Source: Apostichopus japonicus (taxonomy: Eukaryota > Echinodermata > Holothuroidea > Aspidochirotida > Stichopodidae). From it: a DNA stretch of 64,000 bases. A model generated the notes under the pieces. The model made no database searches. It was not told the origin of the DNA and saw nothing but the letters and a program-made list of their open reading frames with translations. This document shows positions 11,988 through 25,404 of the stretch, piece by piece. Made by a program: the position numbers and the translations under genes. The DNA lies in NCBI RefSeq assembly GCF_037975245.1, contig NC_092576.1, forward strand, positions 41,191,611-41,255,610, written 5' to 3'. Numbering within the stretch: position 1 is the stretch's first letter; each line of letters begins with the position of its first letter.

Positions 11988-12530
11988 CTCTTTAGTATTT
12001 TAAACTGCGTTGGGCTAATAGGAAAATGCTTGTAGGAAATTGCGTTTGTCTTTTAAGTCTCTAGTCCTTGCAACAACAACCAAACGTTTTCCACGGGTAG
12101 TATGCCACACGGAAAATGACTTTGTGACGAGAGTTGTTCCACTCTCACGTCATCAGTACGGAATTTCAAGCGTATTATGTAGTCAATGGTGGCTTACTGT
12201 GTATCGTAGTGAAACTTTTCAAGCGAGGGCCTTCAGTCAAGCAGATAGTGGTTAGCTTAAAAATCGAATATTAGAGAGTTTTGAGGTTACTGAATAATAA
12301 CAATAGTATTTGATCCCTGCCTTTGTTATTCCTTTAATCTGCCTCTAATTAACCTAACGTAGACAAAGGTTGATTGTTAATAGCCTCATCAAAGTAATTT
12401 AAGCTACACAAAAGTCAATACTCGGTAGTAACTAATAAGTTGTTGAATGAGATTATTGTATCAAGTGCTGTGCCTCTTCTCCACAATACTCAAAGTCCTT
12501 GCTACTCCACGTGTAGTCTCATATGTGACG

Positions 12531-14062
12531 TCATTCCCTTTCTCTTGGGTATTCCCCTTCATCGGTACGTAAAGATCAAGTAGAGTGCTGTTACGCATCG
12601 GAAAGGTCCCTGGCATCTGTGAAACGGACACCTATGGATGGAATGCAAGTGTTAAAAGTGAACTTCAAGACTGGTTTCTATACGCTAGGTCAATATTGCC
12701 TTCTTATACGCCCACCGTCCTATATCGCAATCTCCTTACCCTAGCATATTACTTCGTATCAAAACATAATCTATCTTATGGGTAATTGGGTAATTAATAA
12801 TAAATAATAATAATACATGATATAAACTAATAATAAATAAAATGGGTAATTGTCAAAACGTATACTCAATGAAAAATAGTAAAGAGTTATATATTTGGTT
12901 TTACCTATGTGAAGGAACATTTTAAGGTGTGCATTGTTGGTCGCTCAGAACGATTTGTTTCCCAACATGTAAGAAAGACATCATTCCTGATGATAGAAAT
13001 ATCAAACTATTGAAGGATCATCTGAGATCAACTGTCTTTGATCATAAATACACGTAAAACAGGATATTGACTTCATAGTCTTTTGTCGCTAGTTTTGTCG
13101 GGAAACCTTTTCTTATAAATTATTGTTAAACAGAAATCAAAGCTGAAAAGTATGTCACGTTTCAGATTGTCAGCTACATTATAAGAGGAAAACATATATG
13201 ACGGCAGAAAATTCCCTTAAAAAGAATAAAATCAAATTATGGTCGTTGCAAACTGGATACGAAAATGTCTTTCATTTAAATAAATGCAGTCTGCTACATA
13301 ATACACAGTGGACCGTTACAGAGATTAAAGAACTTTAACATTAAACGATTTATTTGCATGCCACCGGATACGGACAATGATCACCTTCAGCTGTAGTGGT
13401 CATATGATCGTAAGTCTCAACACCGTTGATTGAGTGCTTTGAAATTTTGTTTGAAAAGTTAACGTAGATTTACTTTCACTAAAATCCTTTCAGACACTCA
13501 CCTCATGTAACAGTACTTTTTTTCGGCCATACATTAGGAACAATATGTGTTTCTATGACGTCAGTAGTAGTAGTATAATCAGAAGAAAAGGGAGATTTAC
13601 CTGTGTGAAATAATCCACAAAGAATTTTAAATGAATTTACGAGGTTGATACAGTACTACTCTTTATCTCACTCTGTAACGCAATATCAAAACATATAAAC
13701 TGAAGCAGTTAATTTTTTTAGGTATATTTTTAATTCTTAAACAGTAAAACCTAGAAATTTTAACGACAGTTGCCACAAAAATCTGGCATGACGTTTATAC
13801 CGGTCGGGATAAAGAAATGCCTTCGTGGATAATGATTTTCAACTGGTTAATCGATTTTTTGTTTAAACGTTTCTTTTAAACGTGATTTATTTAATGATAT
13901 ATTGTAAGGATCTATGTACTGATCTTGCCCTGTTGTCCTTACGCTGGTTTGGTATGAACATCTTTCAGAATATTCTCCTTTAGTTGGCATCAGAAGATAA
14001 CATCAAATGGAGATATGTATTACTTTTGAGCACCTACAAAACAAGGCACTCTTTATTTAATG
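12531..14062. other. Noncoding, present only in copy 1
   Basis: Copy 2 jumps from the equivalent of 12,530 straight to the equivalent of 15,510 (junction at about 48,430). This interval plus the LTR is therefore either an insertion here or a deletion there. I see no gene in it. Confidence 0.45.
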
Positions 14063-14658
14063 TGTTATGATGGAGTATGTTACCTTAAGATTTTGCCACG
14101 TTAATTGCTGCTATTTACGTTTTAAGTGGTCAAGTATTATAATGTTAATTTTGGGAGCGTAGGGCACAATCAGTGTATGTTATAATTTAGTTTTCAAGGA
14201 GTGACCCGCTCTCTTCTCCGAGTGGCTCCACCCTGTACGTCACGCCACGTTAAATAACTACGAGGTCTGCCTATCACTGAAAATCCACCTTTCCGTTCCG
14301 GCCTTTCTTTATAACACTGTCCCGTCTATGTTTTACTCTTACTTACTTCTGTTTTTCGACCACTTATAAGACATGTTCTCTTTTGGTCCGATTATCTTCA
14401 TGGAGTGTAATATACTTTACGCATTCCTGGAGCTTCCTGACTCAATCTCTCTATAACTTTCGCGAACGACTTTCCTTGCATGTAACACCCCAGCAGGAAG
14501 TCCAGTGGCAACCTGCTTACGTTAATGTACCATTACGTAATGTATTTATGTTCAGTTGTCACCAAGAGACACTGATTTGGTTCATTTATAAAGACTACGT
14601 ATATTATCTACATTATTGTTTTTGTCTCCCAAATACATAGTATCTGGACTTCGTAACA
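14063..14658 (+). mobile_element. Solo LTR, TGTTATGATG...CGTAACA
   Basis: A 596-bp block bounded by TG...CA with a short inverted end TGTTA/TAACA. It is homologous to an inverted copy at 24,646-25,321, with shared words such as TTTTCAAGGAGTG, TGTACGTCACGCCACGT and TTCCGTTCCGGCCTTTCTT. A TATAAG sequence lies in the middle. No internal retroelement region is attached and no convincing target duplication remains (TAATG against CATGT). The 85-codon frame inside it is not a gene. Confidence 0.75.
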
Positions 14659-15517
14659 CATGTCAATGTCAATAATCATTGAATAGTTATCATCGAGATA
14701 TTTGTTTACTTTCGAACGTTTAAACAGCAAAGCGCAGCTGTTAGAAACTTATCTGAAATAATCTAGCGGTTCTCCGTTCATCTATCATATCTCTTAGCTT
14801 CAAGTAAATCAACACTACGATAACCGAGCTAAAAGGAACATTATATCTCACCATTTGATAGTATTTTCCAAATCATAACAGCTGCGGACCAGACGTCACT
14901 AGTCCATGAATATTCATTACGATGTAACGCCTTTGGGGACAGCGACTTATGCTAAGACTGGATACAATTAAATACACAAAAAAAAAAATAAGTGTGAAGA
15001 GGTAAAAAGATATTGGAATATATCAACTGAGTTCATGAACTTCTTTCCAACATTTTAAAATGATTTTTGGAGTTGCCTGAAATGATGTTTAAGTAACTTA
15101 GAGCGTAGTGTGTCAATAGTGTTCATGGTTAATTTAAAAAGTAAATATATGAACACATATCGAGCATGACTGTGTTTTTTAAAACCAATGTGGTGTGATA
15201 GAAAAACATCAAAATTCTCGCTCTATTTGTCGACTGCTATATTGGTGCAAAGCATTTCACATGATCTTCTATGGTGTACTTATGTGTCCAGAAGGACAGG
15301 TACGTGTTAGTGCAGCAGTCGAAGTGTCTGACCCAAAACCACTAGCATACCAGCTAAAACAAAACAAAAAACAACAACAACAACCAAACAACTCACATGA
15401 AACACCACACATACGTTGATGTTAAGAAGTATCTCTATGGAATGGTAATTTTGTGTAAGCACATTGTGGCAATACAGATATCAATTTGTTGTATGCAAAT
15501 GAAAATTGGAATATACA
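14659..15517. other. No gene seen
   Basis: Noncoding sequence between the solo LTR and the start of the next duplicated block, with an A/C-rich simple stretch near 15,360-15,385. The 74-codon frame at 15,195 ends in this low-complexity tract and is not credible. Confidence 0.45.
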
Positions 15518-18500
15518 TAAAGTCTGTGACCGGTTAATAGTCAAACAACTAGTTAAATTGAATCAGTTCTTAAGTATACTTCAAAGTACGTGACTGAAAA
15601 TCCTGTTAGTTATTTTAAATGATATTAAATTGTAAGAGCTTGGTTCGTTATTAAGCTTAATATAAACAATTGGATTTGAAATATCATTCGTATGAAACTT
15701 CAAGACGATTTTGGAAACTGCCATTTTGTCTGTATATGAATGGAAGCTGTTCACGTGTGGGACTTGTGCTTGGAATTCGTATTTAATTCATCGATCATTT
15801 CGAATGTCAGTCTGGATCCAATCGTAAGTAATATATTGCTGAAACACAGCGATATTACTGAGCCTATCAAACTAGAGCACTATCGGAGCAAAACTTATCC
15901 GATAAACTGATTTTATTTGTAATGTTAGGATGTTACTGTTATGAAATAGTGATGCCATCTCTTTGATGTTACCGAAACACTCCATCGAGACACCTTACGG
16001 GCCTCTTATGTATTTATCTAGGTCATGGATTCAGTTTTCCCACGAGAAGTTTTTTAACTATCTTATTGAATCTTGGTACAGGGCCTTTTCCCAAAATAGA
16101 TTCCATTATGTCTGTGGAACATTCGAGAAGGTTCTCTCACGTGGTATGGAAGTTTCCATAGAAAAGGGGATGGACTTCCAAACTCCCAACCAATCAGGGC
16201 AGATCAGTGCCAGCGCACTTATTTTTATATCGTTAAGCTAATACAGGATGGTCAGGTTATTGGCTGCCTACTGATTATGCGCAGTGGAATTTTATGGAAG
16301 TAAGGTTTAAAAGGAAAAGGAGGCCGAAAGTTTGAGCACTCCGTCAGCAAATTTATCACTTGGTCAGCAAATTTATCACTCCGCCGAAAGTTCATCACTC
16401 CTAATTGCGTAATTGACGGAGTCAAGTCAAGTCAAATCATTGTAATTTAGTTTTATTTGTAAAGAGAATCGACAGAGAAGAAATTATACCGAATCAATAA
16501 TCAAATCCTATCTCGTCAACTTGTTTTTTTTGTGTGAAGTCATTGTTTTCTTCCGTTCGAGACATCTCCTGAAGAAGCGTAAATACGGCATCAAGACATC
16601 CCAGTACCTTTCTATCGCGAGTCCCGATGTAGTATTACCATCGGAGGAGCCGGGCTCGTCACAATATTACATTACGGTCTTCGTACCGAAAAAAAACAAT
16701 TTATCAGGTTAAGTAAGCATTTTATTTATCTACAGTTATAAAATAACCATAATTATTTACTTCTTCTATTATGCTTTCCATCAATACCAATAACCTCAAA
16801 GTGCTTATTACAAGAATATACAAACAGAGTAAGAAAGCCATACAAATCAAAGAAAAACATGGACAGCGTGGCATTGTTTTCCCCATGTAAATGAGCCAGC
16901 TGAATATTAAGCATTCTGCAGAGTCACCTCTATCACAATAGGAAGATGTGGGACAGAAACATCTTGATAACCCTCGCTTTACAACGGGTGTTGATTCTTA
17001 CATTCTGTCATCTTCACCCCTGCTCCTACTTCAGTGGTAAAATATTGAATCTAACTATGTAGAAGACTTAATGTAATGGTGTAGAAATATTTTACAATAT
17101 GAGTAAGGTATGTAAATTAAAATAGAAAACGTGTAAAATGCTTTAGTACGTCATTATGTTATGCTTTCTTTTAAGTAACTTTTCAATTAATATATCGCAA
17201 AAGTGGTAACAGTTCTGTAATCCATTTTTACCTTAATGCGTTAGGAACATTGTCAGATACTATATTTCTGCAATGGCTATCATTTCAGTACATACATTCT
17301 TAATATTACTTCTAAAATTGTTAGCTAGAGAATGATAGAAAAAAAGTAATTCAGTTTTTCGCTCTCCTAGTACCTATAATAGTGTTTTTATCTACAAAAC
17401 TTACATTAAATTAGTACTACACTCTCTCTAATAAATTCCATATGTAAGGTCAAATATTGCAAATGAAGATTGCTTCATGGATTTCAGAGATAATTAAGTA
17501 ACATACTCCAATCAAACCGCTTAACGTTTAGATTAAATTACAAGGCGGAGTGTATAGCCTTGTGGTTAACGCCGGCGTCTCCCAGTCATGAGATCCCCGG
17601 TTCGATTCCCCGCCGACAGCAATGTGTGTCGTCTGGCAAGGATGTTGTTCAATAACAACTTCCCGACATGGACGTTAAATGGATGTGTGCCGAGAGATTG
17701 GCTTCGGTCAGCTTGCGAGTCTACAAGCCTCCATGGCTTCTTTCGCGAGTTCCTGCTTGCGGGAAGATCACATATACATACATACATACATACATGTTCA
17801 CCCGCCAAGCTTTCAATCAAGAAATTATTGAAAGCAAAAAAAAAATCGCTCACCTTAGTAACAAATCGGCCAGTTTAAAGCCATTCCTTAGTGGGTGTAA
17901 TTTCTGAAAAGATTATGTTGAAAGCCCTCCCCCCCCCCCACACACACACATTAAAAATCAAAAATGATTTGAAATGTAGAATTAATTGAGAAAAGCCTAA
18001 GTATTCATCGGTAATGTATGTAAATATGAGTTTCTTACAGTCAGAACTAGTCTCCAATTTCCCCAATATCATCAATCCAATATATGAAATCTTGATTCCT
18101 GGCTGACAATAATTAACGGGGGGTTAAAAAGCGGGGACTTTGATGAACCGCTTAGATTAATATTTCTGATCCATAACACGGGTCATAACCAATGGCCTGC
18201 TAAGGCTTACCTGTGATTTACAATAGAGCGATGCATCAACAGCTTCAACAAATTACGAATGGAACCTAAATAAAAACTTAAATGAACTTTTAGGATCCCA
18301 CGGTATTCTGATGTATCACATGTGAGGTGTAAGGGGATTGTGAGTGAAACTAATTATGAGTGCTGAATTATCATTATCTGGTATTTATGTACCTGAAGAG
18401 TTTTAATAACTCTTCATAGCTTAAAGGTTAATTGCTATATGAAACTGAAGCAGATGAAAGTCTGACAATGATTTATTCAAAGAGGAGACTAATTGAACAC

Positions 18501-20080
18501 ATCTTTTAATTCGACAAATGTATTGTGAATCATCGTGTCGTACAACGTTATGGAGGATATATGGCCGAGCGATTTTTTGTGAGATTGGATTGCAGGGACA
18601 AAAAAAATAAATCAATTACATACACTAGTCAAAACGTATGAAAGGTGTCTCCATCGCCCCTTACTCCATCCTGTACGCACACAATCACATATGTGAAATG
18701 CATGTGTCGTGGTAAGCTGGTGCTATATAAGCTCGCGTGGGCATTGTATTGATTGCATCATAGAATTGAATAAAGTTTGTAATTGCTTACAATGTTTATG
18801 AATAAAAACTCAGTCAACTCCATGAGAAGTTTCAGGTTTAGATTGCATTAGAAATATGTGCTAACTGTTCACTGAACATATTGATATCACGACCTTTAGC
18901 ACAGACTGTTGTTACAGCACACACAGCTGCTTTGCCAAATAAGAATACAGTACTAGACCTTTGATCATCTAATGTAAACAAGTGAATCTGAAATATCCGA
19001 GATGGGTTGTATTATCAAAATGAGATGAAGTGTCGACAGCAAGCCACGTACACCAAATACCGTAGCACGTAATAATTCAGTTTTACAAATTGTAAAGACG
19101 TCGCCATTTTGTCTGTAACTGCATGTAAACTGTTCATGGATGAAACTCCTTTAATTCAAAAGATGTCAATTTATTGCGGCTGCAAAGGTTCCCTCATTGT
19201 ACAGGTAACTAAATATTTTGCTGAAAAATAATCTTACAGTGTTCTTACTGAGATTATTTTAAACTCATTCACTATGCCCATTGTCTTGGTCTGACACACT
19301 TGTTACGCATGCATTACTAGATATTTGCTTTGTAAAGTAAGCATATGTTTCCAATTTCCTAGAGTGTTGATGATTTAATAGCATGTCCTCGTTATATGAC
19401 TGTGAAGGAGTGTCAAGGAAGTAGCAGTTCTAATGTATATGTATTTTGCGGATACGTAAAGCGGAGGGGCATGGGTGACCGCTTTCATGGGCGTCCGCAT
19501 AAAAAAGGAACGTCGGATTTGTACAACCGGTTTTAATAACAACTAATTAAACTTTAAGGTTTAGTTTTATTTATATGTGTTGCTATCGGGCTTTCTTTAT
19601 TTTTTTAATTTTCTCGTTTTACTTTTTACCGGACCAGACTCCAAAAGTTATCTTTACTTCTGGTCCTGCTACCTTATTGCTATAACTATGTATTAACAAA
19701 TGTACATCATTATTCAGATAATATCAACTTGGGTGATCAGTTTTCTGTTAGATCAAATGTATGTGAAGTTAACGGTCCCATTTAATTTACATTATGGACG
19801 GGATTTTGAACTTGGTAAATGCACTCCCCTCCCCCATCTTGTATGTATGTTGATTTCACAACGCGATAAAAAGAACAACATTTTGTCTAATTAATTCGGT
19901 CATCGTTAAGTTTAGATTTGATTCATTGATCGTAATGGACAAATGTCATACGTATGCAGCAGGCCAATGGCTTAAGTAATTAATTGGATAAACGTGGTAT
20001 GCCGTTTAAGTGAATAACAAGATGTATCACTGACAATGAATGAAGCATTTATCCTGTCATTGCAGGAATTGATCTGAGTA
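15518..20080. repeat. Duplicated block P (partners at 21,575-26,110 and 48,430-60,745)
   Basis: From about 15,690 to 19,915 the block aligns with 21,575-26,105. Its first 2 kb (15,518-17,541) also align with the sequence on both sides of the 11-kb transposon (48,430-48,644 joined to 59,625-60,745). Shared landmarks include ATGGAAGCTGTTCACGT, CAAACCGCTTAACGTTTAGA and the poly-C/CACACA stretch near 17,930. The block looks noncoding. Near 18,722 a TATATAAGC is followed 50 bases later by AATAAAG, which could be a promoter or LTR relic. Confidence 0.85.
17544..17796 (+). mobile_element. tRNA-derived SINE with ATAC-repeat tail
   Basis: The head is tRNA-like: an A-box-like TGGTTAACGCCGG (about 17,563) and a perfect B box GGTTCGATTCC (17,599-17,609) at tRNA spacing. 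The body of about 150 bp ends in a CATA/CATACATA repeat. The paralogous positions at 22,538 and 60,731 lack it, where the flank reads on without interruption, so it is a recent insertion into block P. About 20 bases of the target appear to be missing at the insertion point, and I do not see a clean duplication. Confidence 0.8.
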
Positions 20081-21190
20081 TAATACATTAAAACGAAAAC
20101 AGCTGGGAATAGTTACACAGAGAGAAGGAGCGACACATGATTTGATTCTGTTTGACATTGTTGGTACTGTTAGTATTCCTAGGAAACGGACAGCCCCTTG
20201 CTCCCCCGCTCATGACCACTTTTTTTATTGTTCATATTTTGCGTTAGTTAATATATCTGAGTTCCCTTACATTAACATCAAGCTGAAAATGGATAGTCCA
20301 ATGGGTAGAAGTTCCATTTTATACTATTTTTTTTTCTGAAGAACTTGTTTAGCCTTGAACCAGACGACTTTCTCTGTAACAGATATTGACGCATATACTG
20401 TAATTCACAGTTATTCAAAAGAGGATAATAGTTTCATTCATCCATTTCATTGCCACAATTCTATTTTGAACATTGATATGTTAAAATGGTCATATTGCTA
20501 CATAAGTGATGTGACAAAAGTGAAACCTCATCAATCATATTTAAAACCATGCTGTTTATGCTTCATAAGACATTTTAATGTTTGAAAATGCCAACGAGAC
20601 TGAATAGGTCAAACTAGCACTAGGCAACATTGACGAAACAGTGGTGATAATATAAGTTTCATCATCGACTGAAACTCTTTATTTTGTAGCATACTTACTT
20701 CATATTTTATTTTAGTGTTAATACATTGCAATTGCTATACTAATAAAATCATCTAAGTTTGCATGTAGAAAATGTCAGCATAATATTGCGCAATACACCA
20801 TAGAAGTCGTCTCACGTGTAGTGTGAGGGGTTATCATGTTTGTTAACGTTAAAACCATGTATATTTCAGTATAAATATTAAACATAAACCGTTAGGTCAT
20901 CCTCATTCAATGGAGTTGTTCCATAGAAAGTTCAGGACATACATCTGTTTTTTTTTGTATTGATTATGGATCTGTTTGAATGAACTAAATATCATAATAC
21001 AATACTGATCGCGATATCAATCAAACATATACTTTGATACATAATTTAAGTTTACCTCACATGACCTTTGTTTATATTATTGTTGTCAATATTAATCTCA
21101 AACAACATCAACGATATGAAGAGAAAGATAAACTTCATTTTACAAAGGATCTAAATTCGTTTACATTTAGGGCCAAATTTCTTCAAGATG
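20081..21190. other. No gene seen
   Basis: Noncoding AT-rich sequence between duplicated blocks P and Q. The 65- and 76-codon frames here have no recognisable protein features or splice context. Confidence 0.45.
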
Positions 21191-21265
21191 TTGCGTATTA
21201 CACATAGTCGACGGATTGAGGGGCTTCAAAAAATATTTCCATGCACAAAGGTATCCTTTCACACA

Positions 21266-21388
21266 GTTCGGTGATGACAGTTCGTGAGAATGGACAACGT
21301 TAGGTCAAAGCTTGAAACATTAGAGGTGGATCCATCGGATGAACGAGCCAGTGGATATGAAGAACCGTCACTATCATCATCTGCTAGC
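21266..21388 (+). pseudogene. Truncated copy of the NLR 5' exon
   Basis: From about 21,255 the sequence matches the first coding exon at 27,022-27,150. It starts with the same TCGGTGATGACAGTTCGTGAGAATGG, and an ATG at 21,290 opens MDNVRSKLETLE, then ASGYEEPSLSSS. Homology stops abruptly near 21,385, before the splice donor, where it runs into an AGCTCCATCCT repeat. It is a 3'-truncated exon copy with no following NACHT exon of its own, evidence for past duplication of the NLR locus. Confidence 0.75.
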
Positions 21389-24300
21389 TCCATCCTCAGC
21401 GCACTAAATATTCATATCTGATAGGGGGTTAACACTTATGTATTTCTTTATTCAGCTCCATCCTGAACGCACATTTAAGCCGACCCACATTATTTAAACC
21501 ACGCCTTTATCTCCAGTCTCAGCACACTCCTTATGTCACTCAAAGGTTTCCCCCGCCTTAATATGTTAATTTTATGAACTTCAAGACGATTTTAAAAACT
21601 GCAATTTTGTCTGTATCTGAATTAAAGCTGTTCACGTTTGGGACTTGTGCTTGAAATTCGTCTTTGATGCAACGATAATTTTGAATGTGAGTATGGGTGC
21701 AATGGTAAGTAATTATTCCTGAAACACATCCATAAAGGGTTCTTCCTGAGCCTATTTCAACTAGAGCACTATCGGAGCAAAACTTATCAGATCAACCAAG
21801 TTTACTTGTAAAGTTAGGATGCAACGGTGCAAAATAAAATTATCAGGTTATCAAGTATTTTTCATCTACTGTCATAAAATAAACATAATTATTTATTTCT
21901 TACATTACACTTTCTATTAATACCAATCACTGCAAAGGGATAGCGTGGTAATCATTTGTGCCCATGTAAATAAGCCAGCTGAATTATTCAACAATCTACA
22001 GGGTCACCTCTATCACAATAGGAAGGTGAGGACAGAAACAACATCCTGATTACCCTCACTTTCCAACGGACGTTGATTCCTCCATTCTGTCATCTCCACC
22101 CCTACTCCTACTTCAGGAATAAACTATTGAAGCTAACAATGAAGGAAACATGACGTAATGGTGTAGAAACGTTTTATAAAATAAGTAAGGTATGCAAATT
22201 AAAGAAGGAAACGTGTCAAAAAAGTCAGTTTTTCTTGCTCTTCTGTTACCTTTAATATTATTTATTGATCCAAAAAACTTACCTTAAATTACTAAATTCT
22301 CTTTAGTAATTTCATATGTGAGGGCAAATGACGATAGTTATAAAGATTTCAAAAAGTCAGTTTTTCTTGCTCTTCTGTTACCTTTAATATTATTTATTGA
22401 TCCAAAAAACTTACCTTAAATTACTAAATTCTCTTCAGTAATTTCATATGTGAGGGCAAATGACGATAGTTATAAAGATTTCAGAGATATTTAAGTAACA
22501 TACTCCAATCAAACCGCTTAACGTTTAGATAAAATTACATGTATCAAGGTCAATATGTCTCCCGCCAAGCTTACAACCAAGAAATTATTGGAAGCAAACA
22601 AATCGGTCATGTTAGTAACAAAATCGGCCAGTTTAAGGCCATACTTTTGTGGGTGTAAATTATGTAAAGATTATGTTGAAAGCCCCCTCCCCCTTCCACA
22701 CACACACATTAAAAATCAAAAATGATTTGGGATGTATAATTAATTGAGATCAGCGTATTCATCGGTAATGTATGTGAATATGAGTTTCTCAAAGTCAGAA
22801 CTAGTCTCCAATCTCCCCACTATCATCAATCCAATATGTGAAATCTTGATTCCAGGCTGACAATACCTAACGGGGGTTAAAAAACAGGGACTTTGAGGAA
22901 CCGCTTAGATTACTATTTCTGATCCATAACCCGGGTCATGACCAATGGCCTGCTAAGGCTCACCTGTGATTTACAATAGAACGATACATCAGAAGCTTAA
23001 AAAAGTACGAATTGAACCTAAATAAAAATGTAAATGAACTTTTAGGATCCCACGGGATTCTGATGTATCACATGTGAGGTGTAAGGGGATTGTGAGGGAA
23101 ACTAATTATGAGTGCTGAACTAACATTATATGGTATTTATATATCTGAAGAGTTTTAATAACTCTTCATAACTGAAAGGTAAATTGTTATATTAAACAGA
23201 TGTAGATGAAAGTCTGACAATAATTTATTTAAAGAGGAGACTAATTTAATACATCGTTTAATTCGACAGATGTATTGTGAATCATCGTAACGTACAACGT
23301 TATGGAGGTAAGCTATAATAAAGTTTCTGTGCGTACAAAGTCTTTAAGCTGAACAAGATGTGTGCTTATAATTAAAAAAATATTTAGCTTTCTCAAATTT
23401 GAGAATTATATATCATACTTTTTTTCCATTTTAAATTTGTAAAGTTTACGTATTTTTCAATTTAATATTGCAATTAAAACTCAATTTTGAACTAACATTG
23501 AAATTTTTTGTTGACCATAGACTTGGTGACTGGGAGAGGATATATGACCGAGTAATTTTATTTGAGATTGGATTGCAGGGAGAAAAAAAAAAAATTACAT
23601 ACACTTGTCAAAACGTATGAAAAGTGTGTCCATCATCCCTTCCTTCATCCTACGCACGCAATTACATATATGAAATGCATATATCATGGTAAATCGATGC
23701 TATATAAGCTCATTTTGGGCATTGTATTTAATGCATATTATAATTGAATAAAGTTTGTAATTGCTTACAACGTTTATGAATAAAAATCAATCAACTCCAT
23801 AGAAAGTATTAGGCTTAGATTGCATTAGAAATAAGTGCTAACTGTTCGCTTAACATATTGATAAAATGACCTTTAATAAAAACTATAGTTATACTAATTC
23901 GTAAGCACACACACACACAACAATTTTTTGCCAAATAAGAAAACAGTACTAGACCTTTGATCGTCTAATTTAAACAACTGAATCTGAAATATCCAATATG
24001 GGTTGTATTAGCAAACAAAAATGAGATGAATAGTCGACAGTATGCCACGTACGGCATAAACCGTAGTACGTAAGCATTCAGTGTTACAAGTTGTAAAGAC
24101 GTCGCCATTTGTCTGTAACTGCATGGAAATTGTTCATGGTTGGAACTTCTTAAATTTAAAAGAATGCCGACTTATTCCGACTGTCATGATTCCCTCATTA
24201 AACAGGTAAGTAAATATTTTGCTGAAAAATAATCTGACTTGTTCTCACTGAGATTATGTTAAACTCTTTAACTATGCACATTGTATTGGTCTGACACACT

Positions 24301-24645
24301 TGTTACGCATACTTTACTAGATATTTGCTTCGTAAAGTTAGCATATGTTTCCAATTTCCTAGGCTGTACGATATAGAAACGATTTAATAGCATGTACTCC
24401 TGATAATACTGTGAAGGAGTGTCAAGGAAGTAGCAGTTCTAATTTATATGTATTTTGCGGCTACGTAACGGGGAGAGGTATGGGTGAACGCTTTTATGGG
24501 CGTCCGCAGAACAAACTGTGCATCGGATTTTGACAACCGGTTAACGTAACAATTAATTAAACTTTTTATTTGTCACCTTCTAGACGTATATATATATATA
24601 TTGCTCTCGGGCCTTCTTTACTCTATAATTTTCTCGTTTTACTCT

Positions 24646-25321
24646 TGTTACGAAGTCCAGATATCATGGTTTGGGAAACGAACACAATAAAGTAGGTTAG
24701 AGAGGTTTTGTTTTTAAAATGAATCTAATACGTGTCTCTTGGTAACAAAAATAAATAACTTATCATAAATACATTACATACCTTAATACTTAAAGTTAAC
24801 ATAGCGCGCACGCAAGGTACCTCGGCTACCGCTGGGCTCTCCGTCGGGGTGTCAATTCCCAGGGTAGTCGGTGTTGATTAAGTGACCGTTGTGCGGGTGT
24901 GTCTGGAAGCTTCCGGAAGGCGCCTTACGTAAATAACAGTTCCGGTATAGAGAACAGGACCAGGTACGGTAAATGATAAGTCCAGGAGAATGGTATCCAA
25001 AAGAGAGTTAAGAGTAAGTCACACACAGCGTGGTTGGCATGGTGAAGAAAGGCCGGAACGGAAAAGGTAGGATTTGTAAGTGCTAGACAGACATAGTTGT
25101 TTTACGTGGCGTGACGTACAGGTTGGTACCACTGGGAGAAGAGACCGAGCCACTCCTTGAAAACTAATTTATATGACATTCGGTGAGGTTACTCGAACGT
25201 AGCTTAGAACTGCTCTGATTGTGCTCTACGTTTACAAATTAGCATAATAATACACCATTTAAGAATTACATAACATCAATTAGCGTAGTAAACCTTTAAA
25301 GCAACATGCTACATCATAACA
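24646..25321 (-). mobile_element. Solo LTR inserted in block Q, with CTCT duplication
   Basis: An inverted relative of the LTR at 14,063. The ends in LTR orientation are TGTTATGATG and CGTAACA. CTCT lies immediately outside both ends (24,642-24,645 and 25,322-25,325; ACTCT if the shared terminal A is counted). Block P at about 19,625 is uninterrupted, reading straight from ACTTTTTAC into CGGACC, which gives the empty site. The internal part has diverged and is about 80 bp longer than the first LTR. Confidence 0.8.
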
Positions 25322-25404
25322 CTCTGTACCGGACCAGACTCGAAAAGTCATCTTACTTCTGGTCCGCTACCTCATTGCTATAACTATATGTTGACAAATG
25401 TACA

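Larger units (their letters stand above)
4940..12530. repeat. Segmental duplication, copy 1 (partner at about 43,065-48,430)
   Basis: Long stretches align collinearly with 43,065-48,430, for example the AACCAACCCAATAGTTAT word at about 4959 and 43090, the exon at 7994 and 43724, and the block at 12,300-12,520 and 48,230-48,430. Copy 1 differs by a Penelope-like insertion (5227-7547), a tandem triplication (10,138-10,660) and about 420 extra bases near 10,998-11,416. Copy 2 carries its own insertions at about 44,885-45,150 and 45,825-46,380. Apart from the 7994 exon it looks noncoding. Confidence 0.85.

Noticed and set aside
14383-14640. 85-codon frame
   Set aside because: Lies wholly inside the solo LTR and is not open in the second copy.
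17561-17609. A functional tRNA gene
   Set aside because: A and B boxes are present, but the acceptor stem does not close and the sequence runs into a SINE body with repeat tail.
17588-17907. Three overlapping frames of 79-96 codons
   Set aside because: They overlap the tRNA-derived SINE; the B box and tail explain the sequence better.
18722-18785. Promoter plus polyadenylation signal of a short gene (TATATAAGC then AATAAAG)
   Set aside because: No coding sequence is linked to it; shared with block Q at about 23,699, so at most an LTR or promoter relic.
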